DNA of 64,000 nt from Selenomonas sp. ND2010 (GCF_000702005.1 NZ_JNKI01000014.1:1-64000), one strand, 5' to 3'. Shown: positions 18,257 through 27,880, counted from the stretch's first letter. Notes: generated by a model not told the origin, from the letters alone. Numbers and translations are program-made.

Positions 18257-19672
18257 ATGGAAGCTTTGAAAAATTATAAGCTGAGCATGCGGGAAAAGAC
18301 GGGCTACGCTATGGGCGACCTGGCCTGCAATCTCATCTATACCACGGTTTGCACCTATCTCTTGTTTTTCTATACCAATGTTTATGGCCTGCCGGCGGAA
18401 ATCGTTGCGACGATGTTCCTCGTCGTGCGCGTGATGGATGCCATTGTCGATCCGATTGTCGGCACGTTTGTGGATAAGCATACCTTCAAGTACGGCAAGT
18501 TCCGGCCTTATCTGCTCTACGGTGCGTTTCCGTTTGCGGTGCTCGGCATTCTTTGCTTCAGCACGCCGGAGCTCACGCAGGGGGCGAGCGTCATCTATGC
18601 GTATGCAACCTATATTGGCCTGTCCTTGGTTTACACGACCATCAATATTCCGTATGGTGCGCTTACGGCGGCGATGACCCGTGATAACAAGGAAGTCGTC
18701 AGCATGACTTCGATTCGCATGCTCTGTGCCAACCTGGGCGGCCTTATCGTTTCGTTTGGCATCCCGGTTTTGGTTACGATGATTTCTGGCAGCTATACGG
18801 GGGAGGAGTCCCGCTTCGGCTGGCAGGTGACCATGGGACTTTACAGTGTCATTGGCGCGCTGTTGCTGCTCTACTGCTTCTCGCAGACGAAGGAGCGCAT
18901 CAAGATTGACCCGTCCAATGATGAAAAGCTGCGGTTTGTCGATGTGTTCAAACAGTTCAAGGTAAATCGTCCGCTCGTTGTCCTCAGCCTGTTCTTCATC
19001 ATCCTCTTCGGCATGATGGCGGTTATGAATTCCATTGGCACGTACTTTGTTACCTATAACTGCAACCGTCCGGATCTCATCCAGTGGTATGGCCTTATCG
19101 GTACCTTGCCGGCTTTCTTCCTGCTGCCGCTGGTGCCGACCTTCAATAAGCTCGTCGGCAAAATCAATTTGCTGCGCATTTCCCTGGCGCTGGGCATGAT
19201 TGGCTGCATCGTCACCTATCTGGTGCCGGCAGACAATATCACGCTGGTGCTCATCGCGCGCTTTATCGGTTCGTGCGGCATCATCGTTGCAGGCGGCTTT
19301 ATGTGGGCGCTGATTCCGGAGACCATCGAGTATGGTGAGTACAAGACGGGCAAGCGGTTAAGCGGTATGATTTATGCCATTATCGGCTTCTTCTTCAAGT
19401 TCGGTCTGGCCCTGGGCGGCATCGTCCCGGGCTTCATGCTGGCGCGGTTTGGCTATGTGGCCAATCAGGTACAGACGCCGGAGGCCCTGCAGGGTATCTT
19501 GCTGACGACGACCTTGATTCCGCTGCTGTTCTTGGCAGTAGCATTCATTGACATCTGCTTCTATGGCTTGGATGATGAACGCTATCATGAGATTGTAGCA
19601 GAGCTTGAGAGCCGTCATGCGCAGGAACACGAGCAGGAACATGAGGGCATGCCAGCAACGGGAACCATGTAA
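18257..19672 (+). CDS. GPH-family glycoside:cation symporter (xyloside permease-like)
   Basis: Glycoside-pentoside-hexuronide symporter related to MelB and XynP. The N-terminus REKTGYAMGDLACNLIYTTVCTYLLFFYTNVYG and the loop VVRVMDAIVDPIVGTFVDKHTFKYGKFRPY are diagnostic of the family. About twelve helices, 471 residues. Followed directly by the beta-xylosidase, it most likely imports xylobiose or short xylo-oligosaccharides for cytoplasmic hydrolysis. Confidence 0.88.
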   Translation: MEALKNYKLSMREKTGYAMGDLACNLIYTTVCTYLLFFYTNVYGLPAEIVATMFLVVRVMDAIVDPIVGTFVDKHTFKYGKFRPYLLYGAFPFAVLGILCFSTPELTQGASVIYAYATYIGLSLVYTTINIPYGALTAAMTRDNKEVVSMTSIRMLCANLGGLIVSFGIPVLVTMISGSYTGEESRFGWQVTMGLYSVIGALLLLYCFSQTKERIKIDPSNDEKLRFVDVFKQFKVNRPLVVLSLFFIILFGMMAVMNSIGTYFVTYNCNRPDLIQWYGLIGTLPAFFLLPLVPTFNKLVGKINLLRISLALGMIGCIVTYLVPADNITLVLIARFIGSCGIIVAGGFMWALIPETIEYGEYKTGKRLSGMIYAIIGFFFKFGLALGGIVPGFMLARFGYVANQVQTPEALQGILLTTTLIPLLFLAVAFIDICFYGLDDERYHEIVAELESRHAQEHEQEHEGMPATGTM

Positions 19673-19690
19673 GTAAAAGGAGCACTTACC

Positions 19691-21310
19691 ATGAAGATAA
19701 AGAATCCAATCTTGAAAGGTTTCAATCCAGACCCGAGCATTGTGCGGGCCGGCGATGATTACTATATTGCCACGTCGACGTTCGAATGGTTTCCGGGCGT
19801 GCAGATCCATCATTCCAGAGATTTGGTGCATTGGCAGCTCATCGCCCATCCCCTTGACACCACGGAAATGCTCGATATGAAGGGCAATCCGGATTCGGGT
19901 GGAATCTGGGCGCCAGACCTTAGCTATGCCGATGGCAAGTTCTGGCTGATTTACACCGATGTCAAGGTTGTCGATGGCATGTGGAAGGACTGCCACAACT
20001 ATCTTACGACGGCCGAAGACATCAAGGGGCCGTGGTCAAAACCGGTGCTTTTGAATGGTGCTGGCTTTGATGCGTCGCTGTTCCACGACCCGAGCGGCCG
20101 CAAATACCTGGTCAATATGTATTGGGATCAGCGTGTTTATCACCATAATTTTTATGGCATTGCCCTGCAGGAATATTCGGTGACGGAAGAAAAACTCATT
20201 GGCCAGCCGGAAATCATCTATAAAGGCACGGATATCGCCTATACTGAAGGGCCGCATCTTTACCACATCAATGGCAGGTATTATCTGATGACGGCCGAAG
20301 GTGGTACGACGTATCAGCATTCGGAGACGATTGCGCGGAGCAAGGATATTCACGGCCCTTATGAAATCCAGCCAGATTATCCCCTGCTGTCGGCCTGGAC
20401 GGATATCCATAATCCGTTGCAGAAATGCGGCCATGCGTCGCTCGTAGAAACGCAGGATGGGCAGTGGTATCTGGCGCATCTGACGGGGCGTCCGCTGCCG
20501 GCGCCGGCTGGTTTCCCGAGCCGCGAACGCGAGCAGCATGCCTATTGTCCGCTGGGCCGGGAGACGGCACTCGAGAAAATCGAATGGCGCGATGGCTGGC
20601 CCATCGTAGTCGGCGGCCGTCAGGGCAGTCTGGAGGTCGAAGCTCCGAATCTTCCAGCGCAGGAATGGGCTGCCACCTATGAAGAAGTCGATGATTTTGA
20701 TGCGGCAAGTTTAAATATCAACTTCCAGACGCTCAGGATTCCGTTTACGGAAAAGCTCGGCAGTCTTTCGGCTCGGCCGGGATTCCTGCGGCTCTATGGC
20801 CGTGAATCCCTGCAGTCGAAATTCACGCAGGCCCATGTGGCCCGCCGCTGGCAGTCGTTCCAGTTCGATGCACAGACAAGCGTAGAGTTCCAGCCCGTAT
20901 CGTTCCAACAGATGGCTGGGATGACCTGTTATTACAACACAGAGAATTGGTCGAGCATCCATGTGACCTGGAATGAGAGCAAGGGGCGCTGTATCGATTT
21001 GGTCGTAGCCGATAATGGCAGCTTCTCGATGCCGCTGGCTGGTCAGGAAATCCCGGTGCCGGAGGACGTAAAGACCGTCCATTTCAAGGTGGAGGTCCGT
21101 GGACGGAATTATCGCTATGCGTATTCGTTTGATGGCAAGGCGTTTACATATCTGCCGGTCACCCTTGACAGCTGGAAACTGTCCGATGACTATGTGCGGG
21201 GCGGTGGCTTTTTTACCGGCGCGTTTGTCGGCATGAATTGCATCGACATTACGGGAACGGCGCTGCCCGCTGACTTTGATTATTTCAGCTATAAAGAAAT
21301 CGAAGAATGA
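19691..21310 (+). CDS. GH43 beta-D-xylosidase / alpha-L-arabinofuranosidase (SXA-like)
   Basis: Cytoplasmic GH43 glycosidase that removes xylose from xylo-oligosaccharides and arabinose from side chains. No signal peptide is present. The catalytic triad aligns by residue number with the Selenomonas ruminantium enzyme SXA: Asp14 (general base), Asp127 (pKa modulator) and Glu186 (general acid), in NPDPS, GFDAS and YTEGPH. A C-terminal beta-sandwich domain (from about residue 330) completes the 539 residues. The strong similarity, recalled and not searched, supports a Selenomonas host. Confidence 0.94.
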   Translation: MKIKNPILKGFNPDPSIVRAGDDYYIATSTFEWFPGVQIHHSRDLVHWQLIAHPLDTTEMLDMKGNPDSGGIWAPDLSYADGKFWLIYTDVKVVDGMWKDCHNYLTTAEDIKGPWSKPVLLNGAGFDASLFHDPSGRKYLVNMYWDQRVYHHNFYGIALQEYSVTEEKLIGQPEIIYKGTDIAYTEGPHLYHINGRYYLMTAEGGTTYQHSETIARSKDIHGPYEIQPDYPLLSAWTDIHNPLQKCGHASLVETQDGQWYLAHLTGRPLPAPAGFPSREREQHAYCPLGRETALEKIEWRDGWPIVVGGRQGSLEVEAPNLPAQEWAATYEEVDDFDAASLNINFQTLRIPFTEKLGSLSARPGFLRLYGRESLQSKFTQAHVARRWQSFQFDAQTSVEFQPVSFQQMAGMTCYYNTENWSSIHVTWNESKGRCIDLVVADNGSFSMPLAGQEIPVPEDVKTVHFKVEVRGRNYRYAYSFDGKAFTYLPVTLDSWKLSDDYVRGGGFFTGAFVGMNCIDITGTALPADFDYFSYKEIEE

Positions 21311-21339
21311 TTGTTAACTAGAATCGCGAGGTGTAGAAC

Positions 21340-21966
21340 ATGAAAATCAGTAATGTTAAGGAAAAAGAATTTCGTCCGTATGGCCGTGTGCTGCCGCTGG
21401 ATGTCGAGGGCTTTGTAAAGACAATCAAAGCTCGTCCGGCAGTGAAGAAAGGCGAGGTGGTCTATGAGCCATCGGTGCGTGAGTTTGAGGAGCTGCCTCT
21501 CTATCAGGAACTCAAGGACAAGACGTATGGTGAGCAGGCTATCGAGTTCGGTCATTGCAGCGGCTGGAATGAGAAGCTCAATGCCGTCGAATATCATCGT
21601 TCTTCGGAAATCGATATTGCGGCTACCGACCTTTATCTGATTCTGGGACGCCAGCAGGATATTGATTATGAGACCAATACCTATGACACGAGCAAGATGG
21701 AAGTGTTCTTTGTGCCGGCCGGCACAGCTGTCGAGCTCTATGCAACGACGCTTCACTATGCGCCGTGTGGCAAGGAAGGCCAGGAGTTCCGCTGCGGGGT
21801 GGTACTGCCGAAGGGAACGAATGAAGAGCTCCATGAACCCGTGGGAAAAGAAGCAGAAGATCGGCTGCTCTTTGCTGAGAATAAATGGTTGATCGCTCAT
21901 AAAGAAAGTGGCCTGGAACAGGATGGAGCCTGGATTGGACTAAAGGGGAAAAATCTTACGTTATAA
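21340..21966 (+). CDS. DUF4867 family protein
   Basis: A 208-residue protein of a cupin-like family seen in sugar-catabolic operons of Firmicutes; its activity is not established. EYHRSSEIDIAATDLYLILG followed by VFFVPAGTAVELYATTLHYAPC resembles a ligand-binding beta barrel with conserved His and Glu. It is last in the xylB operon, so a sugar epimerase/isomerase or mutarotase-like role is possible, but this is inference from position. Confidence 0.65.
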   Translation: MKISNVKEKEFRPYGRVLPLDVEGFVKTIKARPAVKKGEVVYEPSVREFEELPLYQELKDKTYGEQAIEFGHCSGWNEKLNAVEYHRSSEIDIAATDLYLILGRQQDIDYETNTYDTSKMEVFFVPAGTAVELYATTLHYAPCGKEGQEFRCGVVLPKGTNEELHEPVGKEAEDRLLFAENKWLIAHKESGLEQDGAWIGLKGKNLTL

Positions 21967-21982
21967 GCCAGTAATTGGCAAA

Positions 21983-22024
21983 AGTACGAGCCGTCCTCGT
22001 CGGAGGAGGGCTCGTACTGGTTTT
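21983..22024 (+). terminator. Terminator of the xylB operon
   Basis: A long stem, AGTACGAGCC with GGCTCGTACT plus an inner TCCTC/GAGGA, is followed by TTTT. Confidence 0.82.
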
Positions 22025-22038
22025 CGCATTCTTCGTTA

Positions 22039-22067
22039 TTTACGAATGATAAAAAAATTGCTAAAAT
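22039..22067 (+). promoter_or_regulatory. Promoter of the LacI-family regulator
   Basis: TTTACG at 22039-22044, 17 bases, TAAAAT at 22062-22067. The GCGTGC-N4-GCACGC operator is not seen here. Confidence 0.6.
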
Positions 22068-22112
22068 ACGACTGAAGAGATTATGAGAAGCAGATAGCAG
22101 GGAAGAAATAGT

Positions 22113-23129
22113 ATGGTTACAATGAAGAAAATTGCCGAACTCTGTGGCGTCTCACGAGGAACTGTCGACCGTGCCTTAAATGGACGTGGACGCGTAAACG
22201 CCGAGACAGCAGCAAATATCCGTAAAATGGCCAAACAGCTTGGCTACGAACCAAATCCGGCCGGCAAGGCGCTGGCAGCCCGCAAACACCGTCCGGTAAT
22301 CGGTATCATCCTTTCCTCGGAGGGAAATGCCTTCTTTGATCGTGTGATTGAGGGAATCAAGGACGCAGCCGAAGAATATAAGATTTACGGCCTGCAGGTT
22401 GAAATCCATACCATGAAGGGCTATCTGCCCGAAGATCAATTGGCACTGATTGAATCCATTCAGTCGGATGTCAATGCGTTGATTTTGAATCCTATCAATG
22501 ATAAACGGATTGTCCAAAAGATTGATGAGCTGGTGGATGCTGGGGTCTTTGTGGTCAATCTAAATAATGATGTGGATGGGTCAAAACGCCATTGTTATGT
22601 GGGCAGTGATTATTATAATGGCGGAATTACTGCCTGTGCGCTTTTGGAGGCGATGATTGGAACCTCGGCCAAAATCGGGCTTATCCTGGGAAGTCGACAG
22701 GTACTGGGTCATAAGCTGCGATTGGAGGGGTTCTTTCACCGCATGAAACGGGTCAAGGACTTCTGTGCTATCGATGTGATTGAGCATGACGATGATGAGA
22801 TCTTTGCCTATGAGCGGACCAAGGAATTCCTGCGCATTCATCCAGAGACAACGGCAATCTGTTCGCTGGCGGCCGGCGTATACGGCATCGGTCGGGCTGT
22901 TATGCAGCTGCCGGAGGAGAAGCGGCCGATGGTCATTGCTTTCGACAGTGTGCCCACAACGGTGGAGATGATGAAATTCGGTGTCGTGCGGGCGACGATT
23001 TATCAGCATCCTTACCGGCAGGGGCATCTGGCAGTCGATATCGCTTTTGCGTATCTGGTCAATGGACGACTTCCGGAAAAACGGGAATACATCATGAAGA
23101 ATGAGATTCGCCTGCTGGAGAATCTGTAA
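22113..23129 (+). CDS. LacI-family regulator of the xylose locus
   Basis: N-terminal LacI helix-turn-helix (MKKIAELCGVSRGTVDRALNGRGRVNAET) and a C-terminal periplasmic-binding-protein-like sugar domain (VIGIILSSEGNAFFDRVIEGIKDAA). The TVDRALNGRGRV hinge style is that of the subgroup whose sensor resembles ABC sugar-binding proteins. It has its own promoter and terminator. It is the only regulator in the locus, so it probably reads the palindrome at both divergent promoters; direct evidence is lacking. Confidence 0.87.
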   Translation: MVTMKKIAELCGVSRGTVDRALNGRGRVNAETAANIRKMAKQLGYEPNPAGKALAARKHRPVIGIILSSEGNAFFDRVIEGIKDAAEEYKIYGLQVEIHTMKGYLPEDQLALIESIQSDVNALILNPINDKRIVQKIDELVDAGVFVVNLNNDVDGSKRHCYVGSDYYNGGITACALLEAMIGTSAKIGLILGSRQVLGHKLRLEGFFHRMKRVKDFCAIDVIEHDDDEIFAYERTKEFLRIHPETTAICSLAAGVYGIGRAVMQLPEEKRPMVIAFDSVPTTVEMMKFGVVRATIYQHPYRQGHLAVDIAFAYLVNGRLPEKREYIMKNEIRLLENL

Positions 23130-23140
23130 CAAGAACGACA

Positions 23141-23177
23141 AAAGCCAGCCATCTTCAAAGATGGCTGGCTTCTTTTA
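23141..23177. terminator. Bidirectional terminator
   Basis: AAGCCAGCCATCTT pairs with AAGATGGCTGGCTT with A and T runs on either side; it separates the convergent LacI gene and the minus-strand gene. Confidence 0.88.
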
Positions 23178-23630
23178 TTTTGCCGTAACGTTTAGCGGCT
23201 GATTTTCTTTGGTCGTCTGGGCTGTGGAAAGTTCCTGCCGCAGACCGTGGTAGAATTGGATGAGGCCGCCCAGAATTGCATCGCGGTCAGTATCTTTGAG
23301 GCCGGCAGTCTTTTTGAGTTCGCGTGTGGTTTCCAAAACATTGCCGATGGTCAGGATGTAATTATATTCTTCCTCTAAGATTTGAGCTGCATCGAACGGA
23401 TCAAGGCATTTGACATCCTGGCTCAATTTATCGTATTCGCGCGAGAGAGCTTTGAGGTTTTTTTTCTGGGTGAGTGCCAGCGAGAGATTGTCTTCGGTTA
23501 CTCGGGAAAGGGCTGTATTGATATCGTCACGCATGGCATGCATATCGCGGAGGCGTTTTTGCAGGGCCTGAATATTGCGGGTCATGCGCTGGGCTTCCAT
23601 CGGGGAAAGGTCGATTTGTTTATCGGTCAT
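23175..23630 (-). CDS. Hypothetical coiled-coil protein
   Basis: A 151-residue soluble protein I do not recognise. It is strongly helical and charged, with likely coiled coil at about residues 10-75 (QRMTRNIQALQKRLRDMHAMRDDI). No signal peptide, membrane helix or Cys. AAGGAG precedes the ATG by a normal distance, supporting a real gene. It is divergent from an ABC transporter operon and convergent with the LacI regulator; neither neighbour indicates a role. Confidence 0.7.
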   Translation of the reverse strand: MTDKQIDLSPMEAQRMTRNIQALQKRLRDMHAMRDDINTALSRVTEDNLSLALTQKKNLKALSREYDKLSQDVKCLDPFDAAQILEEEYNYILTIGNVLETTRELKKTAGLKDTDRDAILGGLIQFYHGLRQELSTAQTTKENQPLNVTAK

Positions 23631-23748
23631 ATTTACATCTCCTTATCGATTCTGATAGAATCTATTGTAGCGGATTTTGGGTGGAAAGTCCAAGACCTTG
23701 ACGAGTTTGCTACAATAACTATGGTAGATATATTAACGGAGAAAACCC

Positions 23749-24621
23749 ATGATTCAAATCGAAAATCTGGTGAAGAAATTCCCCCATAAGACAAAGGCGG
23801 GGAAAAATAGCGAGAAAACGGCGGTGGACAATCTGTCGCTTTCGGTGAAAGCGGGGGAAATCTTTGGTTTGTTGGGACCCAATGGTGCCGGCAAGACCAC
23901 AACCATCCGCCTGCTGACGATGCAGACGCAGCCGACGAGTGGCTCAATAAAGTACAAGGGCATGGAGCTGGTAGAGCATGCACAGAAGCTAAAGAGCATC
24001 ATTGGCGTGGTGCCACAGCATGTGAATTTTGACCAGGATTTGACGGTCCGGGAAAATTTGGAGCTCCATGCACGGCTGCATCATATAAAGCGGGCGGAGC
24101 GTCAGCAGCGAATCCGCGAACTATTGTCCTATGTGGAACTTACCGAGGTGGTAAACGATGGCGTGCGCCGTCTGTCGGGCGGCATGAAACGCCGGCTGCT
24201 CATTGCGCGGGCACTTTTGCATCGTCCGCGGATTTTGTTTATGGATGAGCCCACGGTGGCACTTGACCCGCAGGTGCGGCGCCGCATCTGGCAGCTAATC
24301 CGCCAAATGGCCCGCGATGGGGTTACGGTCTTTTTGACGACGCATTATATTGAAGAAGCAGAATCGCTCTGTGACCGAGTGGCCATCTTGAATAAGGGAA
24401 AACTCGTAGCCCTGGATACCCCGCAGAATTTTTGTGAAACGCTCGGCGGTTATACGGTGGAGTGGGATGGCAGCGAGGGGCGTCAGTATGAGTTCTTCGC
24501 GGAAAAGCAGGCGGCAGCGGAATTTGCCGGTCAGCAAGAAGGGGATGGTTCCATTCTCATCCGGCCGACGAATCTTGAGGACGCCTTCATCGAACTCACG
24601 GGCCGAAGGGAGGGCATCTGA
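23749..24621 (+). CDS. ABC transporter ATP-binding protein (DrrA-like)
   Basis: ATPase of an ABC-2 type exporter. Walker A GPNGAGKTT, Q-loop VVPQHVNFD, signature RLSGGMKRRLLIARALLHRP, Walker B ILFMDEPTVALDPQ, and TTHYIEEAESLCDRVAIL. The C-terminal tail of about 70 residues ending in NLEDAFIELTGR is typical of the DrrA/NodI group. The stop overlaps the permease start. The substrate is unknown; drugs, lipids or polysaccharides are the usual cargo. Confidence 0.9.
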   Translation: MIQIENLVKKFPHKTKAGKNSEKTAVDNLSLSVKAGEIFGLLGPNGAGKTTTIRLLTMQTQPTSGSIKYKGMELVEHAQKLKSIIGVVPQHVNFDQDLTVRENLELHARLHHIKRAERQQRIRELLSYVELTEVVNDGVRRLSGGMKRRLLIARALLHRPRILFMDEPTVALDPQVRRRIWQLIRQMARDGVTVFLTTHYIEEAESLCDRVAILNKGKLVALDTPQNFCETLGGYTVEWDGSEGRQYEFFAEKQAAAEFAGQQEGDGSILIRPTNLEDAFIELTGRREGI

Positions 24622-25358
24622 TGCTTTACGATATCTGGACGGTGTTTTGGCGTGACTGGGTGGTACTCAAGCGCCGGATGACGAAATTTATCCTGTCGCG
24701 TATGGTGGCACCCATGCTCTATCTGGTCGCTTTTGGCTGGGGGCTGGGGCGCAGTATTTCGGTGGATTCGGGGACGTATCTTGATTTTCTCGTGCCGGGC
24801 ATTCTAGCGCTCAATTCGATGAATATCAGCTTCAACAGCATTACGCCGGTGCATGCCGAGCGTATCTATCATAAGAGTCTGGAAGAATACATCCTGGCGC
24901 CGATATGGCCGGATGCCTTTGTCATTGGCAAGGTGCTGGCCGCAGTGCTTCGCGGCTTGATTTCATCGGCTATTATTGTGATACTGGCCTTGGCCTTTGG
25001 AGCGCATTTCACGCTTACGCCGCTCTTTTTGTTTGTGCTAATCCTAAACTGCATCATCTTTGCGGAAATCGGCTTTATTGCGGCGATGAAAATCCGGACT
25101 TATGAGGAGATGAGCCAGGTAAACACCTATATTCTGCTGCCCATGTCGTTTTTGTGTGGAACTTTCTTTTCCACCCAGGCGCTGCCGGCTTTTCTGCGCT
25201 GTATTATCGAGATTTTGCCGCTTACCCATACGAGTTATTTGCTGCGCGGGATAGGCAGCGGCAGTGAGATTGCACTGGGGTCAGTGCTGGTGCTGGCCGT
25301 TTATGCGGTGTTGGGCTTTGCCATCGGCAGCCGGGCCTTTCGCCAGTTGACCCATTGA
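24621..25358 (+). CDS. ABC-2 type transporter permease
   Basis: Six-helix ABC-2 permease of 245 residues, partner of the preceding ATPase. The N-terminal cytoplasmic piece RDWVVLKRRMTKFILSRMVAPMLYLVAFGWGLG and the C-terminal SFLCGTFFSTQALPAFLRCIIEILPLTHTSYLLRGIG resemble the NodJ/DrrB family, including the conserved LPLTH. TGATG overlap with the ATPase gene implies coupled translation. Confidence 0.88.
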   Translation: MLYDIWTVFWRDWVVLKRRMTKFILSRMVAPMLYLVAFGWGLGRSISVDSGTYLDFLVPGILALNSMNISFNSITPVHAERIYHKSLEEYILAPIWPDAFVIGKVLAAVLRGLISSAIIVILALAFGAHFTLTPLFLFVLILNCIIFAEIGFIAAMKIRTYEEMSQVNTYILLPMSFLCGTFFSTQALPAFLRCIIEILPLTHTSYLLRGIGSGSEIALGSVLVLAVYAVLGFAIGSRAFRQLTH

Positions 25359-25376
25359 TTATGAGGAGTAACGAAT

Positions 25377-26195
25377 TTGTTTAAGAATATCATGCATCAT
25401 CATGCAGCTTCGAGTGAAGACTGCACGAAATTATGCTGCACCCGGATCGAAGATTTTGCGGTCAAAATTGGTCGATTGACTATCTTTGACCATGTGAATA
25501 TCCATATCCATTGTGGACAGCTGACGGCCATAATCGGTCCGAATGGCGCGGGCAAGAGTACGCTTTTGAAGGCGATCTTGGGCGAAGTGCCTCATGAGGG
25601 AAAACTCCATTATGTCGATGCCAAGGGAAAGCATACGGGACATCCGGTCATTGGTTATGTGCCGCAATACCTGCGGTTTGATGTCAGTGCGCCGACGAGC
25701 GTCATGGATATCTTCATGGCGTGCATTTCCAAGCGTCCCGTTTGGCTCTGCTCGGATAAGAGTCTGCGTCCGCGCGTCGAAAAGAGCCTGGCACGGGTTC
25801 ATGCGGAGCATCTCATCGATCGCCGCCTCGGCGCGCTCTCAGGTGGTGAGCTGCAGCGGGTACTGCTGGCATTGGCGCTAGATCCCATGCCGGATTTACT
25901 GCTGTTGGATGAGCCGGTGTCAGGCGTTGACCAGAATGGATTGGAACTCTTTTATGAAATATTAACAGAACTGCGTGAGAAAGAGGATATGGCGATTATC
26001 TTGATTTCGCATGACCTCAATATGGTCGCACGGCATGCTGACCAGGTGGTATTGATGAATAAGAGTGTCGTCATGAGTGGCACGCCTCAGGAGGTATTCC
26101 GTGATTCGCGTACCCGCCGGATCTTCGGGATGCTCGCGGGGGGCGATGCAGCCTTAATGGATGCGCAAGCGGAAAAGACTGGGAGGGAAGACTGA
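25377..26195 (+). CDS. Metal (zinc/manganese-type) ABC transporter ATP-binding protein
   Basis: ATPase of the ZnuC/MntB family. Walker A GPNGAGKS, IGYVPQYLRFD, signature LSGGELQRVLLALAL, Walker B LLLLDEPVSGVDQ, ISHDLNMV. The TTG start at 25377 has GAGGAG eight bases upstream. The N-terminus is unusual: HHH near residues 7-9 and Cys at about 16, 20 and 21 form a possible metal-binding patch. No substrate-binding protein is encoded beside it. Confidence 0.85.
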   Translation: MFKNIMHHHAASSEDCTKLCCTRIEDFAVKIGRLTIFDHVNIHIHCGQLTAIIGPNGAGKSTLLKAILGEVPHEGKLHYVDAKGKHTGHPVIGYVPQYLRFDVSAPTSVMDIFMACISKRPVWLCSDKSLRPRVEKSLARVHAEHLIDRRLGALSGGELQRVLLALALDPMPDLLLLDEPVSGVDQNGLELFYEILTELREKEDMAIILISHDLNMVARHADQVVLMNKSVVMSGTPQEVFRDSRTRRIFGMLAGGDAALMDAQAEKTGRED

Positions 26196-27037
26196 TGGAA
26201 TTACTATATGACATCATGGATATGGTGCTTCCCTTCGAATGGGTTAGCCACATGTTCATGAAACATGCATTACTCGCTATCCTGCTAGTTACGCCGCTGT
26301 TTGGCCTTTTGAGCACCATGGTGGTTTCGAATCGCATGGCCTTCTTTTCGGATTCGCTGGGACATGGCGCCTTTACCGGAATTGCGCTGGGGGTATTGCT
26401 GGGGGTGGTATCACCACTGGTATCCTTGGTCGTCTTTTCCATCTTGTTTGCGCTGTGCATCACGTATATCAAAAATAAGAGTACGGCTTCGACGGATACG
26501 ATTATCGGGGTGTTTTCCTCGACGGCAATTGCGCTGGGGCTTATGATTATGACGAGTGGCGGCGGCTTTAACAAATTCTCTTCCTTCTTGATTGGCGATG
26601 TCCTAAGCATCACCGAGGAGGATTTGCAGGCGTTGGTTGTTGTCTTTGGTCTGGTGTTGGTTGGCTGGGCTTTCCTCTATAATAAACTGCTGGTCCTATC
26701 CATTAATTCGTCCTTTGCCCGCAGCCGTGGGATAGAGACGTTTTGGGTGGAAGGTTTGTTTGCGGCGATTTTGGCGGTGGTGGTATCCATCAGCATCCAG
26801 TGGGTCGGCATTCTGATTATCAACGCCCTGTTGGTACTGCCAGCGGCAGCCGCCCGCAATGTGACCAATAACGTCAAACAATATCATGCGGTGTCGGTAT
26901 GCTTGGCCCTGGTCACAGGAGTCAGCGGCCTGATCCTGGCCTATTATTTCAATATGGCAGCCGGGGCAACCATCGTGGTGCTGTCATCGCTGGTGTTTTT
27001 TGTGACGATTGTCCTCAAACCATGGTTTATCCGATAA
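26195..27037 (+). CDS. Metal ABC transporter permease (ZnuB-like)
   Basis: Permease of the ABC-3 family with about eight helices, 280 residues. SDSLGHGAFTGIALGVLLG and the later GILIINALLVLPAAAARNVTNN are family hallmarks. The start codon overlaps the ATPase stop. The solute-binding lipoprotein (ZnuA type) must be encoded elsewhere or be missing. Confidence 0.88.
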   Translation: MELLYDIMDMVLPFEWVSHMFMKHALLAILLVTPLFGLLSTMVVSNRMAFFSDSLGHGAFTGIALGVLLGVVSPLVSLVVFSILFALCITYIKNKSTASTDTIIGVFSSTAIALGLMIMTSGGGFNKFSSFLIGDVLSITEEDLQALVVVFGLVLVGWAFLYNKLLVLSINSSFARSRGIETFWVEGLFAAILAVVVSISIQWVGILIINALLVLPAAAARNVTNNVKQYHAVSVCLALVTGVSGLILAYYFNMAAGATIVVLSSLVFFVTIVLKPWFIR

Positions 27038-27052
27038 ACATTTTTCCCTAAT

Positions 27053-27097
27053 GGGCTATGCAGGTAGTTGCGGCTTCCGGCATAGCCCGATTTTTTT
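27053..27097 (+). terminator. Terminator after the metal transporter genes
   Basis: GGGCTATGC (27053-27061) pairs with GCATAGCCC (27080-27088), followed by GA and seven T. Confidence 0.85.
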
Positions 27098-27110
27098 AGG
27101 GAGGAATTTT

Positions 27111-27716
27111 ATGCAGCAGTTATTAGGATATGTGCGGGTGAGCACCAGGGAGCAGAATCTAGACCGCCAATTGGCGGCAATGGAACGCATGGGGATAAAA
27201 CCGAAAAATATTTATATGGATAAACTTTCCGGCAAGGATTTTTCCCGGCCCCAGTATCAAAAACTTATGCGGCGCATCGATTCGGAAACAATCCTATGTA
27301 TCCATTCGATTGACAGGCTTGGGCGAAATTATCAAGAGGTATTGGAACAATGGCGTCAAATCACGAAAATCAAGGGAGCAGATATTATCGTTCTGGATAT
27401 GCCGCTGTTAGATACGCGAAAGGGGCGTGACTTGCTCGGAACTTTCGTCAGTGATGTAATTTTGCAGGTGTTATCCTTTGTCGCGGAGAATGAGCGGCGC
27501 AACATTCGCAAGCGGCAGGCCGAAGGCATTGCCGAGGCTCGCAAGCGCGGGGTACGCTTCGGACGCCCCTGCAAGCCGCTGCCTCCGGGATTTTTGCAGG
27601 CCTATGCTGCGTGGCGGGAAGGGCGGATGTCAATGAATCAGGCCGCAAGACAAATCAATATGCCTGTATCGACTTTTTACAACAAATGTCAGCAACGAAA
27701 AAAGCGCGAACGGTAA
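27111..27716 (+). CDS. Serine recombinase, resolvase/invertase family
   Basis: Small serine recombinase of 201 residues. The catalytic region is GYVRVSTREQNLDRQL with Ser11; IDRLGRNYQEVLEQW and ENERRNIRKRQAEGI are the other family blocks. A C-terminal Hin-like helix-turn-helix (MSMNQAARQINMPVSTFYNK) binds DNA. Such enzymes resolve cointegrates or flip DNA segments. ATG 27111 has GGGAGGA upstream. A 34-bp near-palindrome lies 15 bases after the stop and the flagellar hook unit follows, so local inversion is possible but unproven. Confidence 0.9.
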   Translation: MQQLLGYVRVSTREQNLDRQLAAMERMGIKPKNIYMDKLSGKDFSRPQYQKLMRRIDSETILCIHSIDRLGRNYQEVLEQWRQITKIKGADIIVLDMPLLDTRKGRDLLGTFVSDVILQVLSFVAENERRNIRKRQAEGIAEARKRGVRFGRPCKPLPPGFLQAYAAWREGRMSMNQAARQINMPVSTFYNKCQQRKKRER

Positions 27717-27731
27717 ACGCTCGCGCCTTGA

Positions 27732-27770
27732 GCCTATTCAGAAAGGTATACTTTTCTGAATAGGCCTTTT
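27732..27770 (+). terminator. Terminator or palindromic recombination site after the recombinase gene
   Basis: A 34-bp near-perfect palindrome (27732-27765, centred on GTATAC, one mismatched pair) is followed by CTTTTTC. The T run favours a terminator; the symmetry and position also fit a serine recombinase crossover site. Confidence 0.7.
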
Positions 27771-27880
27771 TCTTTATTAATCTACTATATCTATCGGTGA
27801 AAATGTTGTTTTTCTTAAATAAAAATTTGTCATTCCAAAAAGTATAGGTTTTAAAAATCCAGATGAAGGTTGAGGCAGAT

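Noticed and set aside
17594-18481. Minus-strand frame spanning the sugar porter and GPH permease genes
   Set aside because: It crosses two well-supported membrane transporter genes and reads as low-complexity His/Arg-rich protein typical of antisense translation.
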